DNA of 64,000 nt from an uncultured Pelagimonas sp. (lineage in GTDB: Bacteria > Pseudomonadota > Alphaproteobacteria > Rhodobacterales > Rhodobacteraceae), in assembly GCA_947499735.1 (NCBI GenBank), contig CANMPP010000001.1, positions 62,001-126,000 on the forward strand, given 5' to 3'. Positions 47,946 through 56,094 of this stretch are shown here, piece after piece. The notes below the pieces were generated by a model, which had not been told where the DNA came from, ran no database searches, and saw nothing but the letters and a program-made list of their open reading frames with translations. How positions within the stretch are numbered: position 1 is the first letter of the stretch; every line of letters starts with the position of its first letter. The translations under genes were made by a program, and so were the position numbers.

Positions 47946-47951
47946 CGTTAC

Positions 47952-48731
47952 TCAAAGTGCCAGAATGGCCTTGAGATGATCGTAAAACTGGTCAGACGCG
48001 TGCCGTTCGCGCCATGGTTTATGGCCACATTTATTCAGCAAAATTGTGTTGGTACCCGGCTGCGCAACCTTGAGCGTTTCAAACACGCCGGCTGCAGGAT
48101 GTGGATCATCTACACCGTGGATGGCCGTGATCGGGCAGGTAATTTCGCGCAGAATAGTGGGCCAATCCCCACGGTCCCGCAGTGGTTTCGCTTCGCCCCA
48201 AACCGCAGAGTTGATATCCATGTCGATCTGTACCTCGGGTAGGGGCGTGTCAATCGGATCATAGGCATCAGAGATCTCATAAAGTTCGGAAAACCTGCGG
48301 GCGACCTGTGGGTCTGACAAATGTGGGACGATTTGCTTTAACTCGTCCAGTTGGGCAGGGCTGAATTTGGCCATGCGTGTTGGTTTGATGGATTTATGTG
48401 ACTCCGCATCAAACGGGGCCGACCCAATTAACACCAGATGAGACACCAAATCCGGGTGGTCACGTGTCAGTAAGCACCCCAACCATGCGCCCCATGACCA
48501 ACCCAAAATGGCAATGGGCCTATCTGTATGCGTTTGAATTTGGGCGGCCAGTTCTGTGACCTGCCCTGCTACGCTATCTTGGCTTTGCCAGGGTTCCAAA
48601 ATGGAACATCCGGTTTGATCGTGTAGGGCGCGGGCAAGGTCATTGACCTCACCTGCGCCGCCTGGTCCGCCATGTAGGGCGCAGGCCGAAAATGGTCCTG
48701 ATCCGTGTTTGTTAACGCGGCCCAGTATCAC
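47952..48731 (-). CDS. Alpha/beta hydrolase
   Basis: A 259-residue alpha/beta hydrolase. The oxyanion-type loop LHGGPGGAGE is near residue 19, the nucleophile elbow is GWSWGAW (Ser in the middle), the acid is likely in AIHGVDDPHPAA, and the catalytic histidine in CGHKPWRER. The start is GTG at 48731, sharing bases with the stop of the PatB-type gene (GTGA), so the two are coupled. The substrate is unknown; the nearest families include proline iminopeptidases and esterases. Confidence 0.88.
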   Translation of the reverse strand: MILGRVNKHGSGPFSACALHGGPGGAGEVNDLARALHDQTGCSILEPWQSQDSVAGQVTELAAQIQTHTDRPIAILGWSWGAWLGCLLTRDHPDLVSHLVLIGSAPFDAESHKSIKPTRMAKFSPAQLDELKQIVPHLSDPQVARRFSELYEISDAYDPIDTPLPEVQIDMDINSAVWGEAKPLRDRGDWPTILREITCPITAIHGVDDPHPAAGVFETLKVAQPGTNTILLNKCGHKPWRERHASDQFYDHLKAILAL

Positions 48732-49909
48732 TGTAGATCGGCAAAGGCCGTCTTCAGACGTTCTGCGGCTTTCTCGACAACGGATCTTGGGGTGGCAAAG
48801 TTGAAACGCATGAATTGTTCGCCGCCTTTGCCGAAGGTTGGGCCGTAATTGGCTGCGATTTTCGCGCCATCTTGTACGCGTGCATTGATTTCATCTTGCG
48901 TCATACCTGTGCCCGAAAAATCAACCCATGCCAGATACGTCGATTCCATGGGCATCATTTGGGCGCCAGGAATGTCAGCAATGGCATCCGCCAGAACCTG
49001 ACAATTGCCGTCCAAATACAGGATCAGTTCATCCACCCATGCGGCACCTTCTGGGGAATAGGCGGCTGTGGCCATATGCAAACCAAATGAGTTCGGTCCA
49101 ATTCCGGTACCACCCAGTGTGGTCTGAAATTCAGCGCGCAGTTTTGGGTCGCTGATAATCACATTGCCGGTGTGGCAGCCGGCTGTGTTGAAGGTCTTGG
49201 TTGATGAGGTCAGCGTCGCCAAACGGGTTGAGATATCGGGATCAACCTTATCCATCATGATGTGTTTGCCTTGTCCGGGCAGAACAAGGTCATGGTGGAT
49301 TTCATCCGAGATCAGCATCAGGTCATGACGCTTGGCAAATTCGGTGACGCCTTGCAGTTCTTCCTGTGTCCAGACGCGTCCACCCGGGTTGTGAGGAGAG
49401 CATAGGATCAGCATGGTTTCCTTGCCGGTCATCTGCGAATCCCAAGCGTCAAAATCCATCATATATTTGCCGTCAACGATTGGCATTTCGCATTCAACGA
49501 CTTCGCGTCCGGCAGCAGCGATAACACGAGCAAAGGCATGATAGACAGGGGTCATCAAAACCACGCCGTCACCTTTTTCCGACCATGTGTTGACGCAAAG
49601 GCCAACCGCGTTGACCAAACCATGGGTTGTTGAAATCCAATCGGCTTCAATATTCCAACCATGACGGGTTTTCATCCACCACTGGATTGCGGCGCGATAT
49701 TCGCTATCGCCGCCGAAATATCCATAAATTCCGTGCTTTAGCATTTTTTCGACAGCGGCGTTCACACAGGCTGGTGGGCGGAAATCCATATCGGCCACCC
49801 ACATGGAAATTCCGTCTTCAGGGGACACACCATAAAGCGGTTCCATCATATCCCATTTAGCAGAATGCGTACCGGTGCGGGGAATCACTTCGTCAAACAG
49901 GTTGGTCAT
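48728..49909 (-). CDS. MalY/PatB family aminotransferase (cystathionine beta-lyase type)
   Basis: A 393-residue fold-type I PLP enzyme of the MalY/PatB branch. The start FDEVIPRTGTHSAKWD and WVADMDFRPP are diagnostic; the PLP lysine lies in TSSTKTFN; and LCSPHNPGGRVWT is the PLP-phosphate region. These enzymes cleave cystathionine or cysteine conjugates and release sulfur compounds. The stop overlaps the GTG of the hydrolase downstream. Confidence 0.9.
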   Translation of the reverse strand: MTNLFDEVIPRTGTHSAKWDMMEPLYGVSPEDGISMWVADMDFRPPACVNAAVEKMLKHGIYGYFGGDSEYRAAIQWWMKTRHGWNIEADWISTTHGLVNAVGLCVNTWSEKGDGVVLMTPVYHAFARVIAAAGREVVECEMPIVDGKYMMDFDAWDSQMTGKETMLILCSPHNPGGRVWTQEELQGVTEFAKRHDLMLISDEIHHDLVLPGQGKHIMMDKVDPDISTRLATLTSSTKTFNTAGCHTGNVIISDPKLRAEFQTTLGGTGIGPNSFGLHMATAAYSPEGAAWVDELILYLDGNCQVLADAIADIPGAQMMPMESTYLAWVDFSGTGMTQDEINARVQDGAKIAANYGPTFGKGGEQFMRFNFATPRSVVEKAAERLKTAFADLQ

Positions 49910-50099
49910 ATTGGGGCGTCCTTTGTAGAGTTCGCTTTCTTTTTTCTTCGCTTTGGATGCGTAATCAAGCGTGAAAATGTACCGTTTTTTATAAGCGATA
50001 CACGGGTTTGCTAAGCTGGCATTGCCGGTGTGTCGTCGAGGTGACTCTCACATTGGCCATAGTTGCACGAAATGCCCTCTTGGCGTATGCAAGGCCTTC

Positions 50100-50618
50100 A
50101 TGAAACGCTCTATCCTGATTCACCCCGACCCGCGCCTCAAAAAGGTTTGTGACCCTGTCGCAGACCTAAGCGATGATTTGCGTATATTGGCCGACGATAT
50201 GTTGGAAACCATGTATGACGCGCCGGGCATTGGCCTAGCGGCACCGCAGATTGGAAAATCTATGCGGTTGATTGTGATGGACTGCGTTCGTGAAGATGAA
50301 GGCACCCCTAATCCGATCATTATGTTCAACCCCGAGATTTTGTCGGAATCAGAGGAACGCAACGTGTATGATGAAGGGTGCTTGTCGATCCCCGATCAGT
50401 ATGCCGAGGTCGAGCGCCCTAAACTGGTCAAAGTTGGTTGGATTGACCGTGATGGAAATCCGCAAGAAGCGGAATTCGACGATCTCTGGGCGACCTGCGT
50501 TCAGCATGAGATCGACCATTTGAATGGTGTTCTCTTTATTGATCATCTGAAACCGCTGAAGCGTCAGATGATCACCCGTAAGATGGTAAAACTAAAAAAA
50601 GAACGGGCCCGCGCGTGA
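50100..50618 (+). CDS. def: Peptide deformylase (active copy)
   Basis: Def removes the formyl group from the N-terminal methionine of new proteins. The 172-residue product has all three motifs intact: GIGLAAPQ (43-50), EGCLS (92-96, metal-binding Cys94) and QHEIDH (135-140, His136, Glu137, His140). The ATG at 50100 starts the family sequence; the frame extends back to 50022 with unrelated residues. Its stop overlaps the GTG of the next gene (GTGA), and fmt, which adds the formyl group, follows the third copy. Confidence 0.97.
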   Translation: MKRSILIHPDPRLKKVCDPVADLSDDLRILADDMLETMYDAPGIGLAAPQIGKSMRLIVMDCVREDEGTPNPIIMFNPEILSESEERNVYDEGCLSIPDQYAEVERPKLVKVGWIDRDGNPQEAEFDDLWATCVQHEIDHLNGVLFIDHLKPLKRQMITRKMVKLKKERARA

Positions 50619-51112
50619 TCGCAAAACATATCCATATATGGCCAGATGAGCTGCTGTCTGAACGGTGCTCTTCGGTGGTCGATTTCGAATTTGGTGGCGC
50701 ATTGGGCGGCGAGATGCTGGATCTGATGTATGCGGCTGGCGCGCGCGCGTTGGCGGCTCCGCAAGTGGGCGTGTCACAGCGTGTGATTGTGTTGGATTGC
50801 GGTTGGGATGATGGCGAAAGTGTCGAGCTGATTTGTCTCAATCCACGGATCGAGGCGCGTTCAGATGTTTGGGCCTGCGAAGAAGAAAACGCGCTGAGCG
50901 TACCCGGTGTCACGGTTGAGGTGAAACGCCCGACCCGTGTGTCTCTTGTCTATTATGACATTGAAGGGATCCGTCAGGTCGAAGAATTTGATGGTCCAGA
51001 TGCCGTTGTTGTTCAGCAAGTGATGGATCATTTGGATGGCCGTACATTGCTGGACCATTTGGCTGCAGACGCCCGCGCGGCGGCTTTGGCAGAATACGAG
51101 CTGGTCGCGTGA
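50615..51112 (+). CDS. Peptide deformylase-like protein, catalytic residues lost
   Basis: The 165-residue product has the deformylase fold but not its active site. Motif 1 is altered (RALAAPQ, 44-50), the metal-binding cysteine is Ala93 (ENALS in place of EGCLS), and the HExxH motif has become Q135-V-M-D-H139, so the first histidine and catalytic glutamate are gone. The starting GTG overlaps the def stop, and its own stop overlaps the next GTG. It cannot bind the usual metal and is probably a pseudoenzyme, kept perhaps for a scaffold or regulatory role. Confidence 0.9.
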   Translation: MIAKHIHIWPDELLSERCSSVVDFEFGGALGGEMLDLMYAAGARALAAPQVGVSQRVIVLDCGWDDGESVELICLNPRIEARSDVWACEEENALSVPGVTVEVKRPTRVSLVYYDIEGIRQVEEFDGPDAVVVQQVMDHLDGRTLLDHLAADARAAALAEYELVA

Positions 51113-51606
51113 CGGCACGGCCCTGTTTGCCATGGCCGGATAAACGGTTGCGAACGGCCGCTGCGGATGTCGCTGAGATTACGGACGAAATCCGGGGGAT
51201 CTGGCAGGACATGATCGACACGATGGAGGCGATGCCCGGTGTTGGTCTTGCAGCTGTCCAGATCGGAGTTTCCTTGCGTCTTGCGGTGGTGGATGCGTCC
51301 TCTGAGCGCGGGCAGGCGGTGCGCATGGCTAATCCAGAAATCTTGCATGCATCCGTCAAATTGCGCGATCACGAAGAGGCCAGCCCGAACTTGCCCGGCG
51401 TCAGCGCCAAAGTGTCCCGCCCACGCGCGGTGACCGTGCGCTTTTTGAACGAAGCGGGTGAAGTGGAAGAACGCGATTTCGTCGGGCTATGGGCCACATC
51501 CGTGCAGCACCAGATCGACCACCTTGCGGGTAAGATGTATTTTGACCATCTTAGCAAGACCAAGCGCGACATGTTGATCCGGAAATCCAAGAAACTAGCC
51601 CGCTGA
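51109..51606 (+). CDS. Peptide deformylase-like protein, two catalytic residues replaced
   Basis: A 165-residue paralogue. Motif 1 is nearly normal (GVGLAAVQ, 44-51); the second motif has Ser92 where cysteine binds the metal, in the segment EASPNLPG; and HExxH has become H134-Q-I-D-H138, with glutamine in place of the catalytic glutamate. Both metal histidines remain. Loss of the general base suggests little or no deformylase activity. It starts at GTG overlapping the previous stop, and fmt follows 75 bases later. Confidence 0.9.
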   Translation: MTARPCLPWPDKRLRTAAADVAEITDEIRGIWQDMIDTMEAMPGVGLAAVQIGVSLRLAVVDASSERGQAVRMANPEILHASVKLRDHEEASPNLPGVSAKVSRPRAVTVRFLNEAGEVEERDFVGLWATSVQHQIDHLAGKMYFDHLSKTKRDMLIRKSKKLAR

Positions 51607-51681
51607 TCGGGCTTCCCCCTTTTCGTGCATCCTGTGCTCGCCTATGTCTGTGCGCAAACAGAGCCGCAGGAAAGGTCGTTT

Positions 51682-52596
51682 ATGCGCGTTGTCTTTATGG
51701 GATCCCCCGATTTTTCAGTACCTGTATTAGAAGCTTTGGTTTCCGCGGGTCACGATATTGCAGCCGTTTATTGCCAGCCGCCGCGTCCAGCGGGGCGGGG
51801 CAAAAAAGATCGACCAACACCCGTTCATGCGCGGGCGCTTGAGTTGGGTTTGGATGTTCGCCATCCAAAGAACTTTAAGGCCGAAGAAGACCGCGCCGAT
51901 TTCGCGGCCTTGGAGGCTGATATTGCGGTTGTTGTGGCCTATGGTCTGATCCTGCCCCAAGCGGTTCTGGATGCCCCTAAACAGGGTTGTCTGAACATCC
52001 ATGCGTCATTGTTGCCACGTTGGCGGGGGGCTGCGCCCATTCACCGGGCGATTATGTCTGGTGATGCAGAGACTGGTATTTGCATTATGCAGATGGAGGC
52101 CGGTCTTGATACAGGGCCTGTCCTCTTGCGCGAGGCCACCGAAATTGGTGCGCAGGAAACAACAGGGGCCTTGCATGACCGTCTTAGTCAAATGGGTGCC
52201 GATCTGATTGTGACAGCGCTGTCAGATCTGCCAAATTTGGTGGCTGAGGTGCAGCCGGATGCGGGCGTGACCTATGCATCAAAAATCGACAAGGCCGAGG
52301 CTGAAATCGATTGGACTTTGCCTGCAGAGGATGTGGATCGTCAAATCCGAGGACTTTCCCCGTTCCCTGGCGCATGGAGCCTGTATGGTGACAGTAGGGT
52401 TAAACTGCTGGGATCATGTGTTGTTGATGGCACCGGGCAAGCAGGTGAAGTTTTGGATGACGCGTTTACAGTCGCATGTGGCACGGGGGCTGTGCAGATC
52501 AGTCGCGCGCAGCGGGCAGGCAAAGGTGCGCAGGACCGTGATGTGTTTTTGCGCGGCCATCCGTTGGAAACGGGCCGTATTATGAAAGGGAACTGA
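51682..52596 (+). CDS. fmt: Methionyl-tRNA formyltransferase
   Basis: Fmt formylates initiator Met-tRNA with 10-formyl-THF. The 304-residue product has the start [18 protein letters not shown], the formyl-transfer core [21 protein letters not shown] with the catalytic Asn and His, and GLDTGPVLL. The C-terminal tRNA-binding domain (about 205-304) is complete. AGGAAAGG precedes the ATG at 51682. It completes the def-fmt cycle in one block. Confidence 0.96.
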   Translation: MRVVFMGSPDFSVPVLEALVSAGHDIAAVYCQPPRPAGRGKKDRPTPVHARALELGLDVRHPKNFKAEEDRADFAALEADIAVVVAYGLILPQAVLDAPKQGCLNIHASLLPRWRGAAPIHRAIMSGDAETGICIMQMEAGLDTGPVLLREATEIGAQETTGALHDRLSQMGADLIVTALSDLPNLVAEVQPDAGVTYASKIDKAEAEIDWTLPAEDVDRQIRGLSPFPGAWSLYGDSRVKLLGSCVVDGTGQAGEVLDDAFTVACGTGAVQISRAQRAGKGAQDRDVFLRGHPLETGRIMKGN

Positions 52597-52597
52597 C

Positions 52598-52837
52598 ATG
52601 TTTTTTACGTTATACGGCACAATGGTGATCGCAGGTGTTATCGGCTATGCGTCCGAGAAAAGCGGCTACACACGCAACGGGATTGTTCCCAGCATCGTCA
52701 TTTGCATTGGCGGCGCGATCTTTTTCTTCTTTTTCGTACGTATGTTTGGCATTGGATTTCGTTCACCCGGTATCAATGCCATTCTTTCTTCGATCGGTGC
52801 GTTAATCATTGTGCCGACGCATTGGCGTAAAAAGTAG
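52598..52837 (+). CDS. Small membrane protein of the GlsB/YeaQ/YmgE type (tentative)
   Basis: A 79-residue protein with three hydrophobic segments (about 5-17, 30-48 and 58-72) and a charged loop with GYTRNG. Glycine patterning resembles the transglycosylase-associated GlsB/YeaQ/YmgE family, but the match is weak. It starts one base after the fmt stop. Confidence 0.65.
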   Translation: MFFTLYGTMVIAGVIGYASEKSGYTRNGIVPSIVICIGGAIFFFFFVRMFGIGFRSPGINAILSSIGALIIVPTHWRKK

Positions 52838-52883
52838 CGCTTTTGGGCGATTGGTTGGCAATCTTTAAGGAAAGGAACGCCAT

Positions 52884-53117
52884 ATGGGACTGATTTTGTT
52901 TTTGATCGTGGGTGCTGGAGTCGGTGTCGTGGCGAGCAAAGTCCTTGAACTGGATATCGAATTGCTTCCTGCACTTGGCCTAGGTGCGGCTGGCGCATTG
53001 GTGGGCTGGGTGATCAAACAGTTTATTCTGGCGATAACAGGAATATTGTTCAACGTGGTTTTCGTGATTGGTGGAGCCATCTTATTGGTTTGGGCCTGGA
53101 ACCGATTCCAAAAATAG
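52884..53117 (+). CDS. Small membrane protein, GlsB/YeaQ/YmgE-like
   Basis: A 77-residue protein with three hydrophobic segments and glycine-rich turns (GAGVGVVASKVL, GLGAAGALVGWVIK) that fit the GlsB/YeaQ/YmgE pattern. AAGGAAAGG precedes the ATG at 52884. It forms a pair with the small membrane gene 46 bases upstream; the role is unknown. Confidence 0.7.
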   Translation: MGLILFLIVGAGVGVVASKVLELDIELLPALGLGAAGALVGWVIKQFILAITGILFNVVFVIGGAILLVWAWNRFQK

Positions 53118-53371
53118 ACTTTTACGACGACGCGTCACATAGGCATTGTCCGACAGTTTTACTTGGGCGGATATTGCGTTGGGTCGCTTGTGCACGTATG
53201 AATGTTGCCAGCACTTGGGGTGCGTTGTTGTCCAGCTGAATATTGACTGGTACTGTTTGTGTAGGGGGTTTCATTTTTAAAAAAAATAGAAACCCCCTGC
53301 GTCATTATTTTCAAATAAATCAATAATTTATAGGGTTGTCGCCCAAGTTCTGTTGGGGGCGAGACGGCCTC
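53118..53371. other. Gene-free stretch with two hairpins
   Basis: No gene is visible. An AT-rich centre holds a long inverted repeat (53263-53298), and a second GC-rich hairpin (CGCCCAA / TTGGGGGCG) lies about 53341-53363, just after the stop of the leftward receiver gene; neither has a good T-run on the minus strand. Confidence 0.5.
53263..53298. repeat. Inverted repeat with AT-rich loop
   Basis: AGGGGGTTTC (53263-53272) pairs with GAAACCCCCT (53289-53298). The 16-base loop can fold further by TTTTT with AAAAA, so the whole element is a long hairpin. It lies between convergent genes and may end transcription of both or work as an RNA element. Confidence 0.55.
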
Positions 53372-53806
53372 TTATGCTTTTCGCCGGATCAACGGGCCGT
53401 CCCAGTATTGGGAATCACGTGCCGATTTGGCCAAGTCTCGTAGGGCTTTGGGGCGTGTATGATGTGTCACGAACGCGGCTAGATCATCTGGCGGCGTGCT
53501 GGTTGGAAGAAATCCACAAACGTTGGTAAAATGGCTGAAAATGGAGCCATCGCTGAAGTAGCTTGTGCTGCTTAGAATAAACAGTTTTGCATCTGGATGA
53601 CGGAAGTCCGTCAGTTCAGCAATGGCCAATGCGCTGCCTTGATCTAGCAATAGATCAAGAATCACAGCATCAAAATTATGCTCTAGTAAGTGTGCTGTGG
53701 CCTCACGTTGAGTGCGCGCCTCAACAACAGTGGCACCAAAGGTTTTCAAGCTGTTTTTCCAGCATGCTGAAAGTCTTTGGCTGCTTTGTACTATAAGTAC
53801 CTTCAT
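53372..53806 (-). CDS. Receiver-domain protein with altered acidic pocket
   Basis: A 144-residue single-domain CheY-like protein. The phosphoacceptor region is present (AVILDLLLDQG), and SST around 79-81 and the helix spacing fit a receiver. But the first strand reads VLIVQSSQ where receivers have an aspartate pair (IVDD), so the metal-binding acidic pocket is missing. No kinase gene is near. It may work without phosphorylation, as a pseudo-receiver. Confidence 0.75.
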   Translation of the reverse strand: MKVLIVQSSQRLSACWKNSLKTFGATVVEARTQREATAHLLEHNFDAVILDLLLDQGSALAIAELTDFRHPDAKLFILSSTSYFSDGSIFSHFTNVCGFLPTSTPPDDLAAFVTHHTRPKALRDLAKSARDSQYWDGPLIRRKA

Positions 53807-54001
53807 TTATTCTTCCGCGATGTTATGTGCTCAACGCCTGCAAACAGTGGCTTTACCAAATATTTACGTGCCCTTGTGTACACCTGCCCTTAACAATAGG
53901 TTAATGAATATGCTGCTTGTGTTAACACGCAGTGGAAAAACAAAAATTGGGCTGAAAACCGCTAACGGAATCTTCAGTCTGCTGCGTCAAAGGTCACTCT
54001 G

Positions 54002-55174
54002 ATGTTGAAAACTCTTCTTGCTCTCTCTCTTTCGATTCCCGCAGCGTCTTTTGCGCAGGCGCCCTGTGGTGGCAGTTTTGACCAATTTTTACGGGGTGTT
54101 CAGGCCGAGGCGGTCGCGATCGGCATCGAACCTGCCACTGCAAAGGCCTTTGTCACAGGGCGGCAGCAAGATTCGGCCGTTTTGAATGCAGACCGCAAGC
54201 AAGGTATCTTTCAGGATCCGTTCATTACCTTTTCGCGCAAGCTGATCAGTCAAAACCGATTGGATCGTGGCCGACAAATGCAGCAGAAGCATGCGGCTGT
54301 TTTTGATCAAATCGAACGTGACTATGGAATCGCACCGGGCGTTTTGTTGGCATTCTGGGCGTTTGAAACGGATTACGGCAGCTTCCAGGGTAATTTTAAT
54401 ACGGCAAATGCGCTGGCGACTTTGTCCCATGATTGCCGCCGCCCGGAATTATTCCGTCCACAGCTATTTGCCGCAATGCGCCTGATGGAACAGGGCGATT
54501 TTGACCCCAATACGACAACCGGGGCATGGGCTGGCGAAATCGGCATGGTTCAAATGCTGCCTCAGGATATTCTTGAAAACGGCGTTGATGGTGATGGCGA
54601 TGGCAAGGTTTCTTTGAAAACATCGCCTGCGGATGCTTTGCTATCCGGGGCCAAAATGCTGTCCCATCTTGGCTGGCGCTATGGCGAGCCATGGTTGCAA
54701 GAGGTTGTTTTGCCAACCACATTCAATTGGGCGGATGCCGGTTTGCAGACCACAAACACAGTGGCAGATTGGGAACGTTTGGGCGTGTCCGCACGTCAAG
54801 GACAGTTGGATGATGGGCGGCTTGAGGCGTCGATCCTGCTGCCACAAGGCAAGGACGGCCCGGCCTTTATCGCCTATCCGAATTTCCGGGTGTATTTTGA
54901 ATGGAATCAAAGCTTCACCTATGTTTTGACCGCGGCCTATTTCGGCACACGTCTTGAAGGTGCGTCGGTTTACGATCCCGGCAATCCAGTGCCGGGTTTG
55001 AACGGCACCCAAATGAAATCGTTGCAACAGAAACTGGCAGCGCGGGGATATGATGTGGGCGAGATCGATGGCATTCTGGGCGCAGGTACACGTGCCGCGG
55101 TGCGCCAGATGCAGATGGAGCTTGGCCTGCCTGCGGATTCATGGCCCACGGCCGAGCTATTGGGTAAGCTGTAA
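54002..55174 (+). CDS. Lytic murein transglycosylase (MltB-type) with peptidoglycan-binding domain
   Basis: A 390-residue exported enzyme with a signal peptide (about 1-19). The MltB domain (about 25-320) shows the catalytic glutamate block in LLAFWAFETDYGSFQG and the GEIGMVQMLPQDILENG segment. The C-terminal 60 residues are a PG_binding_1 domain (LQQKLAARGYDVGEIDGILGAGTRAAVRQMQ). It cleaves peptidoglycan to 1,6-anhydro products in the periplasm. A long hairpin follows. Confidence 0.93.
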   Translation: MLKTLLALSLSIPAASFAQAPCGGSFDQFLRGVQAEAVAIGIEPATAKAFVTGRQQDSAVLNADRKQGIFQDPFITFSRKLISQNRLDRGRQMQQKHAAVFDQIERDYGIAPGVLLAFWAFETDYGSFQGNFNTANALATLSHDCRRPELFRPQLFAAMRLMEQGDFDPNTTTGAWAGEIGMVQMLPQDILENGVDGDGDGKVSLKTSPADALLSGAKMLSHLGWRYGEPWLQEVVLPTTFNWADAGLQTTNTVADWERLGVSARQGQLDDGRLEASILLPQGKDGPAFIAYPNFRVYFEWNQSFTYVLTAAYFGTRLEGASVYDPGNPVPGLNGTQMKSLQQKLAARGYDVGEIDGILGAGTRAAVRQMQMELGLPADSWPTAELLGKL

Positions 55175-55214
55175 AGTCCCAACGGATTGCGTTCGGCCCG
55201 AAAGGCATTGCCTT

Positions 55215-55256
55215 AATCTGGCGGCTTGAGGAACTGTCCTCATAAACCGCCAGATT
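55215..55256. terminator. Bidirectional hairpin terminator
   Basis: AATCTGGCGG (55215-55224) pairs with CCGCCAGATT (55247-55256), and GAGGA pairs with TCCTC inside. It lies between the stop of the lytic transglycosylase and the stop of the leftward SDR gene, where both transcripts must end. Confidence 0.65.
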
Positions 55257-55268
55257 TGCTCAGATCAC

Positions 55269-56021
55269 TCACCCAGTTAGGCCTAGCGTTGCGCGGATGC
55301 TTTCATCGCGCAGGGAAATCTCGCTGCCCTTGTATGCATCTGCCTCTGGCGTGCACATCCAAACCAATGCGGTTGCGACCCATTCTGGTGGGATGTGATC
55401 GCTCCAATCCAGCTGGCTAACGGGATTGATCCCGGATGCTTTGATTTCGCGCTGCATTTGGGTGGCCACGGTTCCGGGTGATAGCGAAATTGCGCGAATG
55501 CCTTGGTCGCCATATTCTTTTTCCGCCATACGGGTCAGCATCAGAGCACCCGCTTTGGATGAACAATAATGCGACCACGCCTCTACCGGGCCATGTGCGG
55601 CACCTGAGCCGATTGTCAGAATTGTTCCGCCACCGGCCTCTAACATGACAGGTAGGGCAGCGCGCATGCCGTGAAACACACCTTTCAGATTGATGTCGAT
55701 CACGTTCCCCCAAGCTTCTGGGTCCGCTTCGGCCAATCGCGCAATCGGTTCGATCGCACCGGCATTGTTGATCAACACGTCCAATCCACCGAACTCTTTC
55801 ACGCAATTCTCAATCACTTGGGACATCTCCCAATAGCGTGAAATATCGCAGGGCATTGCGATGGCATTGCTGCCCAATTCGCCCGCCAATTCGATGATTG
55901 GATCTGCGGAACGCGCAACCAGCGCCACATTGGCCCCAGCTTTTACAAACGCGCGCGCTGTCGCAGCGCCGATGCCACGGCTCGCACCCGTGATCATTAC
56001 AGTTTTGCCAGTCATATCCAT
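55269..56021 (-). CDS. Short-chain dehydrogenase/reductase
   Basis: A 250-residue classical SDR. The cofactor motif TGASRGIG is at residues 10-17, the NAG block is in NNAGAIEP, and the catalytic Ser, Tyr and Lys are in GSGAAHGPVEAWSHYCSSKAG. NAD(P)-dependent oxidoreduction of an unknown alcohol or ketone is expected. The next gene on this strand, ubiH-like, lies 74 bases upstream, so a shared transcript is possible. Confidence 0.9.
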   Translation of the reverse strand: MDMTGKTVMITGASRGIGAATARAFVKAGANVALVARSADPIIELAGELGSNAIAMPCDISRYWEMSQVIENCVKEFGGLDVLINNAGAIEPIARLAEADPEAWGNVIDINLKGVFHGMRAALPVMLEAGGGTILTIGSGAAHGPVEAWSHYCSSKAGALMLTRMAEKEYGDQGIRAISLSPGTVATQMQREIKASGINPVSQLDWSDHIPPEWVATALVWMCTPEADAYKGSEISLRDESIRATLGLTG

Positions 56022-56094
56022 GAGATACCTCCCTCTCTGGGCGTTGTTTTCATGCTTTCAGGCCGGGTCGGGCTTTGCAAGTAAAAGGATGTCA

